Shown piece by piece: positions 57,101 to 64,000 of a stretch of 64,000 nt of DNA. The translations under genes were made by a program, and so were the position numbers. Location of the stretch: NCBI RefSeq assembly GCF_001540865.1, contig NC_033625.1:12772948-12836947 (forward strand), in the 5' to 3' direction. This DNA comes from Ananas comosus. Taxonomy: Eukaryota; Streptophyta; Magnoliopsida; Poales; Bromeliaceae. How positions within the stretch are numbered: the first letter of the stretch is position 1; each line of letters starts with the position of its first letter. The notes beneath the pieces are model-generated. The model made no database searches and was not told the origin of the DNA. It saw nothing but the letters and a program-made list of their open reading frames with translations.

Positions 57101-58583
57101 ATCCGCAGTAGCCGGCGGCGAAGACCTGTAGCCGCGGCGCGGTCCAGATCGCTCTCGGGAGCGCTCGCCGGAGCGGATTGCCGGAGACGTTGAAATACGC
57201 CAAACTCGCGGCGCCGCACAAGTCCCGAGGGATCGCGCCCGAGAGCGAGTTGCTGCTGAGGTCCAGGTAAGTGAGGTTGGGGAGCGACCCGAACCCGACC
57301 GGGATCGGGCCGGTGAGGTTGTTCGACTCGAGCCGGACCCGCCAGAGCGAGGAGCAGGTCGCGAGGCCGCGCGGGATCTCCGAGCCGAGCCGGTTCGAGA
57401 AGAGGATCAGCCGGACGAGCCGATTCCCGGCGCAGAGGCGGGGAGGGATCGGACCGGAGAGGAGGTTGGTGGACGCGTCCAGCCGCGCGAGCCTCCGGTT
57501 CGAGCCGAGCCGCTGCGGGAGCGGGCCGGTGAGCGAGTTGTTCCACAGGTTGAGCGCCTCGAGATTCGGGAGGTCGCCGAGGGGGCCCGGGATCGGGCCG
57601 GAGAGCGCGTTGCTCATGAGGCTGAGGAGGGTGAGGTTGACAGGACGAAAGAGAGCGGGATCGGGCAGAGAGCGGTTGTCGGAGAGGTCGAGCTTGAGCG
57701 CCTGGGGAGAGAGGCAGGCGATCAGGGGCCAAGAACGAGCCGTTCTCACTTGAAAGAGGAAGCAAAGATCCAAAGAGGAAGAAGGAAGAAAAGGCGACGG
57801 CGGCAGCGGCGACAAACTGCGGACGAACTAGTGAGGTATGCGGAGGTTCCGCAGGTTCTGAGCTCGATAGCCCCGGCGTGAGGAGTTGTAGCCGAGCTCG
57901 AGGTGGTCGAGGGGAGGAAGGGAGGCGAGCTGGGGAGGCGCTGCGGTGAGCAGATTGCCAGAGAGTGGAGGAACGAGGAAAAGAAAAATCTCGGGGGAAT
58001 CTAAGTCGAGAGCTGCAAGCGAGATTGAGGTATCGAGGGAAGGGGAGAGTGCGCCAGGAGAGGCGAAGAAGAAAGAGGTGAAGTGTTGCGTGTAGGCGTT
58101 TGAGGTGGCGAGAGAGCTCGCGAGTCGGTGAAGGGAAAAAAAAAAGGGGAGGGGAGGGGGAGGGGAAGGTGGAGTTTGAAGTGTTGTGGCTGACGTCGAG
58201 GGAGAGGGGGGGAGGCGGAGGGAGGAGGGGGAGGGGGCCGCGGAGGAGTTGGAGTGAGGATTGAGGCGGGCGGGCGGGGAGAGGAGGAGGAGCTCGGGGG
58301 GGAGGGAGCCGACAGTATACGCGGCGGGCAGCAGGTCGAGGCCGAGAGCTGGACGCACTCCGGTGGACGGGTGGCTGCGCCCCCCCGCCGTACGAGCACC
58401 AGGGCCGAGGGTCGTCGCGCCGCGGCGAGCGGCGGACCGTAGGTCCAGTCGCGGAGCGACGCAGCGGGTCCGACAGAGAACGTTCAGCGACAGCAGGCGC
58501 GACGAGCCGCGCAGTAGTGGGCTGCAGCTGCGGGAGGCGAAAAGGAGGAGGAAGAAGAAGCAGCAGAAGAAGGTCATGGTCAT
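53777..58583 (-). CDS. TDR: TDR/PXY-type LRR receptor kinase, two exons, 5' part frameshifted
   Basis: Plasma-membrane receptor kinase. The family perceives CLE/TDIF peptides and controls vascular stem-cell maintenance. Likely start is the ATG at 58583 (signal peptide M-T-M-T-F-F-C-C-F-F-F-L-L-L-F-A). LRRs follow, in changing frames to about 57700, then one open frame to 55916. Within the segment beginning at 57815: LRRs about residues 38-340, TM helix 380-404, P-loop G-A-G-S-T-G-T-V at 454-461, catalytic Lys 475, H-R-D 586-588 and D-F-G 606-608, so an RD kinase. Exon 2 (54144-53777) supplies E-Y-A...S-D-I-Y-S-Y-G-V, then R-S-V-E-P-E-Y-G-E-G and L-Q-E-A-K-P, which are PXY hallmarks. Both exons total about 1010 codons, matching the family. 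G-S-C-S-Y-I-A-P replaces the usual G-S-Y-G-Y-I-A-P. The 5' frameshifts are probably base-calling errors; a pseudogene cannot be excluded. Confidence 0.85.
54145..55915 (-). other. Intron of the receptor kinase (1771 bp)
   Basis: GT at 55915-55914 and AG at 54146-54145. AT-rich with long A/T runs (55871-55895, 55606-55622). Phase and position (immediately after Y-I-A-P) match the single conserved intron of PXY-clade kinases. No gene inside it. Confidence 0.85.
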
Positions 58584-59830
58584 GGTGGTGGTGCAGGCGG
58601 TGGTGGTGGTGGAGGGGAAAGATGATCATAAAAGGGAGGGGAAGAGAGGACGCTTTTCGGGAATGCGGAGTAGCGTGCCGGGGTGAAGGGGAGCCTCATC
58701 ATGGTAGGAGAGACGATGATGATGGTGATGGGTTCTGCGCTGGTGAGTGATGAAGGAGAAATTAAGGCATGCTCGCGCACTGTCTCTTTCTCTTTCTCTA
58801 TCTCTGTGGTAGGGAGGGAGCTTGATCGCGCTCTCTTGTCTCTTTCGCCTTTTTGAATTTTTATCCGCATGCTCCCACAAAAGAGAAGAAGAGTTAAAGA
58901 AGAGCTCGGAGCGCGCGTGGCATTTGGGTTCGACTGCTCTTCTTTTACATGTCGCCGGGCCCACCGTCGAAGTGAATTGGATGGGTGCGTGCTCGCCTGC
59001 CGCTCGCCCCATCATATACACTCGGGTAATTAATCGAGTGCCGCCTGTTTCGTATGTTGGGAATTTCGCACTCTAGCTGCTCTGTCTCTCTGTGTGGGAT
59101 CTGCAACATTCTATTTCTTATGACTTCAGTAGGCACTTCTCAACTCAGCATTTTTTTTTTCTTTTTTTTTTCTGAGAGATAGATAGTATGGTGTATGGTA
59201 CTTTTTTTTTTATTTTAACTTAGCCAAAAATATGAATCAATTAGGATACGAACTCGGGACCTCAGGTACCAACCAGTAAGCCCTTTACCACTTATGTTAG
59301 GGACAGTCGGTATAGCATTCTAAGCATTGTGGAATCTACAAACATAAGCACAATAGAAATTAAAATTTCAGTAGGCGCTTCCCAACGCAGCATTCTGTTT
59401 CTTGTGACTGAACATTGTAGAATCTACTAACATGAGCATAATATAAATGAAACTAAAGTAGGCGCTCCCCAACAATGTCTCATTGCGAAGTCTTTGACTT
59501 ATTATCATATATTAATTTTATTTTAATTTAAAATTTTGTTGAATATTTTTAATATTAATTTTTAAAAATAATTTAAATTTTTAACAAGAGAATTATAATT
59601 TTCTAGTGGAGGCAAAATTGATACAGATAGCAGATAGGAGATTGCTCAGTGAAACTTTACTGGGTAGCCCCCACTGTAGCTTTTTTGGCACAATACTAGC
59701 TAATATTAGCGAGCTATTCTGTGTGGATTTGCACCATTTAAGGACTTAATATAGGGAGTAGAGACATTGGAGGACCTCTTCTAGACTATTGGCATATACA
59801 TGGGTATGTATCCATACCAAATTGGCAACT
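58584..59830. other. Upstream region of the receptor kinase
   Basis: The first 250 bp are GA/GT-rich, likely 5' leader on the minus strand, with CT-rich tracts (58783-58803) and a change to AT-rich sequence after 59100. At 59330-59480, 'tagaatctactaacatgagc'-like phrases recur twice. No TATA box assigned with confidence. Confidence 0.4.
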
Positions 59831-60890
59831 ATTAGGATGCATTTGGTTCGGATTACCCTGATAGGATTACAGGCAATTTCGCCTAGATTACTGCATTTGG
59901 TTCATCTATTAAATAATCTGATTAGTAATATAGTATTACAAATGGTCCAGGATTACACTGAGGGCGTGTTTGGTTCAAGTTATATAATATTACAGAGTAT
60001 TTCGATATATTCAGATATTTTGGATTTCTAAATGAGATTAGTACTTATGTTGCATTAACGCGTTTGGTTTAATACAGTAACGTAATGCTAGATTTCAGTG
60101 TTTATAATATTATTATATTTGGTTTTTTCTATAAAATTCGGTAATCTAGACAATAAAGTATAGTCTATTCCAAAATTGCCCATAGTCATATTTTGTAAAC
60201 ATTTTTTTACTATTTACAAATAATATTTTTTTACTAAAATTATTTTAAATAATTTAATTTTTAAAATTTTAAATTTTAAATTTTAAATTTGAACAAAAAT
60301 ATAAATTTAATATTTTAATTTAAAATATAAGTATGAAATTTATAAATTAAAATCTAAAATATAAAAATAAATATAAAATAAATATTAAAGTGTTAAAAAA
60401 ATTTAAAAATATATAAGAATTAAATTAAATAACAAATTTGAAGTTTAAAAATTAATTTGAACTTAAAATTTAAATTTAAAATTTAAAATTTGAAATTAGA
60501 ATTTGAAATTAAAATGTAAAATTCTAAAATTCAAGATTTAAAATTTAAATTTAAATTTGAAGTTAAAAATTAAAATCTAAAATTAAATTAAAATTTCAAA
60601 AATCTTTAATTTAAAAGTGAACAATTAAAATTTTAAATTAAATTTTTTAATATTGACGTAGGTTGAAAGGTATTCGTAATTAGAGGGGCCCTATAAATTG
60701 TATATTTACATTAATATGCAAAGATACAACACACCCCACTTTCGTTAATAGTTATTTGGTGTACATCTTGCACATTTGTAATGCTACATTAATTGATGCC
60801 GATGTAGCATATCGATAAACCAACACACGGTAATCTTAACAGGATTGCCTGTAATCCTATTAGGATAAGCCCGCCAAACGCACGCCTAAT
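59831..60890. mobile_element. TIR element 1 of an interleaved pair
   Basis: Left 'attaggatgcatttggttcg' plus 'gataggattacaggcaa'; right 'ttgcctgtaatcctattagg' then 'ccaaacgcacgcctaat'. Its left arm stops where element 2 starts (59962). Confidence 0.55.
60220..60660. repeat. AAATTT-type low-complexity block, left
   Basis: Built from aaattt/aaatttaaa/gaaatt words with almost no other sequence. A matching block lies at 61005-61500. Confidence 0.7.
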
Positions 60891-61004
60891 GAAAATATTA
60901 TTGAGCAATGGAGTGCAGTCATCTCGCATTACTCATGGGCATGGTTTATATTGTCTGTATATAAATTATAAGTTATCTGTCCGAACCTCCAAATCGCTTT
61001 CAAT

Positions 61005-61500
61005 ACACTTATTTTAAATTATCAATTTAAATTTTCAAATTGTCAATCTTTTAGATTTTAATCTTTATTTTCAATTTTAATATCAAATTTTAAATTTTAA
61101 ATTTGTAATCTCTAATTTCAATTTTCAAATTTCAAATTTAAATTTTAAATATTTAAACTTCTAAATTTCAAGTTCGAACGTTTCAAGTTCAAGTTTCTAA
61201 TTTTAAATTCCCTAGAAATTCATATGATTTTAAAATTTCAAAATTTAACAACTTCAAATTTGAGATTCTTAAATTTCTAAAATTAAAATATAAATTTTTT
61301 AAAATTTTTAAATTAAATTTTAAATTTATATTTATATTTATATTTATATTTTAAAATTTAAATTTAAAAATTTTATATTTATATTTTAAATTAAAATATC
61401 ATATTTTATGTTTTCTTCATATTTAAAATTTTAAAATTAAAAATAAAAAAAAATGTAAATTTAAATTTAAATTATTTAAAATAAAATTGAGTAAAAAATT
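61005..61500. repeat. AAATTT-type low-complexity block, right
   Basis: Same word usage as 60220-60660, with (TTTATA)n-like runs at 61325-61350. Confidence 0.7.
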
Positions 61501-61762
61501 ATATTTTTAAATAGTAAAAAAAATTGGCCAAATATGACTCAGGGCAACTTTCGAATAAATTACACATTGTTGTCAGGATTACTTAATTTTATAAATTGAA
61601 TCAAATATAGTAATACTATACACATTGCAATCTATTATTATATTACTGTATTAAACTAAATGCGCTAATACAGTACCACTAGTAATCTCATTCAGAAATC
61701 TAGGATATTTGAATCTGTCGAAATTATCTGTAATGTTACATAACGTGAACCAAACGAGTCTT

Positions 61763-62129
61763 TGGGTATACTTGAAGTAAATTAATAAAAAACACAATAA
61801 CAAGCCTAGATCTCTCAAAATTGTTTTGGGAGTCATGGGTGATAATGTGCAAAAATTTAAAATTTAAAATTTTTAAAATTCTATAAACTACACACACACA
61901 GACACACATACACACATATATATATAACTAAAGATTGATACTTGAATTCACAATTATAACATTGTTATTTTGAAAGATCTAAAAATAATTTTTTAGATTA
62001 TTCGAATATAACAATTAATTAGCGTATGTTTTTTATTCAAACTTTTAAGCTCATATTCTAAACTTTATAAAGTAGTATAAAATATAGAAGATATAAATAT
62101 AATAATGTGAAAAATATTAAAAGTTAAGG
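61763..62129. other. AT-rich intergenic DNA
   Basis: Includes a (CA)n-like tract at 61890-61915 followed by (TA)n. No gene. Confidence 0.45.
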
Positions 62130-62612
62130 TTTTTTTGCATACCGATTTTTTATTTTGTAAAAATGGGCCACTTTTACGAATTTTATAGATTCGACCTGTA
62201 CTTTAATAAATTGACCAAATTATTCTTATTTATCTTTCTCTTTCTTTTTTTTCTTTTTTCTTTTTTTTTTCCCTCTAGTTCGTGTTTCTCCTTCTGGTTC
62301 GTCCCCTTCCTCGCTGTTTCTTCATCTCTTTCTCCTCCAGTTTTTTTTTTCTTTCTCTTCCTTCTCCCCCCCAAGCCAACTCCGTGCTCCTCTCTCTTAC
62401 GTCGCCCACACCTTCGCCGATTCCGGTTCACAGATTGCGGAGGTGAGGCTGCGGCGGGGGTAGCCATGGACAACGATAGCGACTATAGTGTGTCATGGAA
62501 TTTAAGAATGACGGGGAGGGAAAACACAGATGCGGGGGCGGCTACTACAACAGAGCATGAGGAAAGAGGTGCTATAGCAAAAAGGATACAAAAGATGAAA
62601 AATAAAAAATAA
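62130..62612 (+). other. Homologue of the window's left-end repeat, with a GC-rich frame
   Basis: 62130-62260 matches the reverse complement of 530-650. After a pyrimidine tract comes a GC-rich stretch (62365-62470) and a short frame starting at the ATG at 62466 (about 49 codons, no domain). I do not recognise a gene. The arrangement (AT-rich arm, CT tract, GC-rich filler) is the same as at 245-650. Confidence 0.45.
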
Positions 62613-62615
62613 ATA

Positions 62616-63300
62616 ATGTTAGAACAGATTGTGATAAAGGTATGAAATAGAAAGATTAAAAAGGCTTCAAGGCGTGTAGCAATGCCACTTTCCTTAAGGC
62701 TTAATCCGTCCCCACCGTTCTAACAATTTGGTGTGCACCGGGTCAACGAACAACCTCCCAGGATACAATGAAGCGTAAACCTCAACTGCGTTTGCACACA
62801 CGAAGTCGAGCCTTTGAGCACTCACTCGATTAAGTTGTCAAAAGAAATAGAATATAAAACAAGAATGGAATTATTATGAATGAAGACTTCAACTCTTCAA
62901 CTGTTTTCTGTCTGTCTCCTTCTGCAACCAATGCTATGGACTTATATAGGCCACGAACGGGTGCTTCATGAAGTAACTATTCACGAAAGGGTGTTTCGTG
63001 AAGTGACCTTTCGATTGTGACTTTTCATTTGATCATAACTACCAAATAGTTATATGAATCAAGTTCAATGAATATAACCATTGATTCCAACGGGCATATG
63101 TACGAAAAGACACACTATAAAGATGTGTCTTTTCATATCATATTCTTTCACTAAAAGTCACATCCTTTCACTCTAAGAGTCATACCCTTTGATTAGAGTT
63201 GCATCCACTCACTAAGGGTTGCATCCATTCACTAAGAGTTGCATCCATTCACTAAGGATTGCATCCTTTCATGAAGAATCACATCCATTCACTAAAAACA
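62616..63300. repeat. LTR-like sequence with a 20-bp tandem array
   Basis: Contains 'ttctaacaatttggtgtgca' (LTR-end-like), a TATA-like 'cttatatagg' near 62941, and at 63133-63298 about eight degenerate 20-bp units of the type 'gttgcatccattcactaagg'. Boundaries uncertain; no ORF. Confidence 0.5.
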
Positions 63301-63399
63301 ATAAACAAAATATATTATTTTAAAATTTTCCTTACAAATAAAATAAATAAAATTCTTATGGGAAGACCATCATACATTGTGGCCGCTATAGGAAAAACC

Positions 63400-63803
63400 A
63401 AAAGTAAAAAAGAAAGAACAAATTGGTAAAGTTGCACTATTTGAAGCTAAATTGTACCATTTGAGACTAAATTGTATCATTTAAAATTATTTGAAATTAA
63501 GTTGCACCACATAAACTCAAACTCTTTTGAGGATCTAAGTTGCATTATTTTAAACTATTTGATACTAAGTCTAAAAGGACTTATGGTATCAAATGATCTA
63601 AGTGCCTTATTAGATGAGGTATGAAATTGTAAATTTGGAGCAGGGAAAATATAGAATTAGTTGTGTGTCGTTGAGGAATCATAGGAATCTTTATCTTATT
63701 TTGCTTCTTGTACACATTGAGCAATATGGGCTACATATATTGTACTTAATCATAAATAAATAAAAATAGAGAAGCTATTATTTCAAACTCTCAAATTCTT
63801 ACA
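63400..63803 (+). repeat. 3' part of a copia-type 5' LTR
   Basis: Ends in ...TCTTACA directly before a primer-binding site. Contains three 20-bp units at 63430-63489 ('agttgcactatttgaagcta', and variants). The left boundary is not determined. Confidence 0.6.
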
Positions 63804-63815
63804 TGGTATCATAGC
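63804..63815 (+). promoter_or_regulatory. Primer-binding site (initiator tRNA-Met type)
   Basis: TGGTATCATAGC, one base different from the canonical plant copia PBS TGGTATCAGAGC, immediately after the LTR CA. Confidence 0.8.
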
Positions 63816-63874
63816 ACCAATCCTAATATCAACGAAACCTTTGCAGCTTTTCTAATTCACGATCTCCACTCACC

Positions 63875-64000
63875 ATGGGCAATCAGAAGATGGTGGTAGA
63901 GATACCAACATCATACTAGTTGAGTTCCTCGGATAATCTAGAGACCCTGTTAGTTTCCTGCTCTCTCATGGGAGGCAACTGTTCAACATGGGTAAGGGCA
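63875..64000 (+). pseudogene. Copia gag start, broken by an early stop
   Basis: Follows the LTR and PBS at the expected distance. The ATG at 63875 opens M-G-N-Q-K-M-V-V-E-I and hits an in-frame TAG at 63917-63919. The frame then continues with S-S-S-D-N and M-G-G-N-C-S-T-W, recognisable as the copia gag N-terminal motif (S-S-D-N-P...L-x-G-x-N-Y-x-x-W). The element runs off the window. Confidence 0.7.

Larger units (their letters stand above)
59962..61762. mobile_element. TIR element 2, about 1.8 kb with 230-bp arms
   Basis: 59962-60205 is mirrored at 61530-61762 ('gggcgtgtttggttcaagtt' versus 'acgtgaaccaaacgagtc' and the following 230 bp). The centre is mostly AT-rich filler. No coding frame. 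PIF/Harbinger-style ends. Confidence 0.65.

Noticed and set aside
56373..57131. 252-codon + strand frame opposite the kinase exon
   Set aside because: Antisense shadow of GC-rich coding sequence without domain similarity.
57061..58629. 522-codon minus-strand frame overlapping the receptor kinase
   Set aside because: Low-complexity His/Pro/Arg sequence in a wrong frame of a GC-rich exon; the LRR kinase explains the region.
63133..63298. CRISPR-like array
   Set aside because: Units are directly tandem with no unique spacers, and the genome is a plant nucleus; it is a minisatellite in LTR-like DNA.

Overview
This is plant nuclear DNA, most likely from a monocot. Introns are AT-rich, one gene has very GC-rich exons, and the rest is dominated by LTR retrotransposons, MITEs and (TA)n/(GA)n microsatellites. 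The repeat style resembles pineapple (Ananas), but I cannot prove the species. No bacterial, organellar or viral genes, rRNA or CRISPR were seen. N gaps lie at 24918-25462, 27777-27801, 45045-45438, 48335-49023, 49650-49749 and 51399-51500. Single n characters at 14442, 15086, 16867, 33210 and 50510 look like contig joins.

Only two host genes are convincing. One is a class II LOB-domain (LBD) transcription factor on + (19905-20824, two exons). The other is a TDR/PXY-type leucine-rich-repeat receptor kinase on - (58583 down to 53777, two exons, 1.8 kb intron). Both are recognisable end to end but carry clusters of single-base indels (LBD exon 2; the 5' part of kinase exon 1), probably unpolished long-read sequence rather than biology. 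The two genes are about 33 kb apart and nothing in the sequence links their functions.

Layout. 1-875: AT-rich, with a GC island. 876-3685: a gag-only Ty3/gypsy element on -. 3.7-13.7 kb: MITEs, including three of the four full-length CACTA-type copies, all with perfect 3-bp target duplications. 13.7-17 kb: a zinc-knuckle/DUF4283 retroelement ORF whose contigs are in the wrong order. 17-19.6 kb: MITEs. 19.6-20.9 kb: LBD gene. 21-38.4 kb: AT-rich DNA with a dense cluster of fold-back MITEs joined by microsatellites, plus LTR remnants. 38.4-46.2 kb: a SIRE/Maximus-like copia relative on - that keeps gag and a 3' ORF but has no pol. 46.2-49.6 kb: gypsy-type LTR fragments with short palindrome arrays. 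49.76-51.1 kb: a TIR element carrying a GC-rich fragment. 51.1-52.8 kb: MITEs and a LINE tail. 53.8-58.6 kb: receptor kinase. 59-62 kb: nested TIR elements. 62.6-64 kb: copia-type LTR material ending in a primer-binding site and a broken gag start.

The most unusual signal is that several unrelated LTR-like repeats (45.65-47.85 kb, also 39.2 and 42.0 kb) each carry a private self-complementary 8-16 bp word, repeated at roughly 20-bp spacing. The words differ between repeats but the architecture is shared. I know of no standard name for this.
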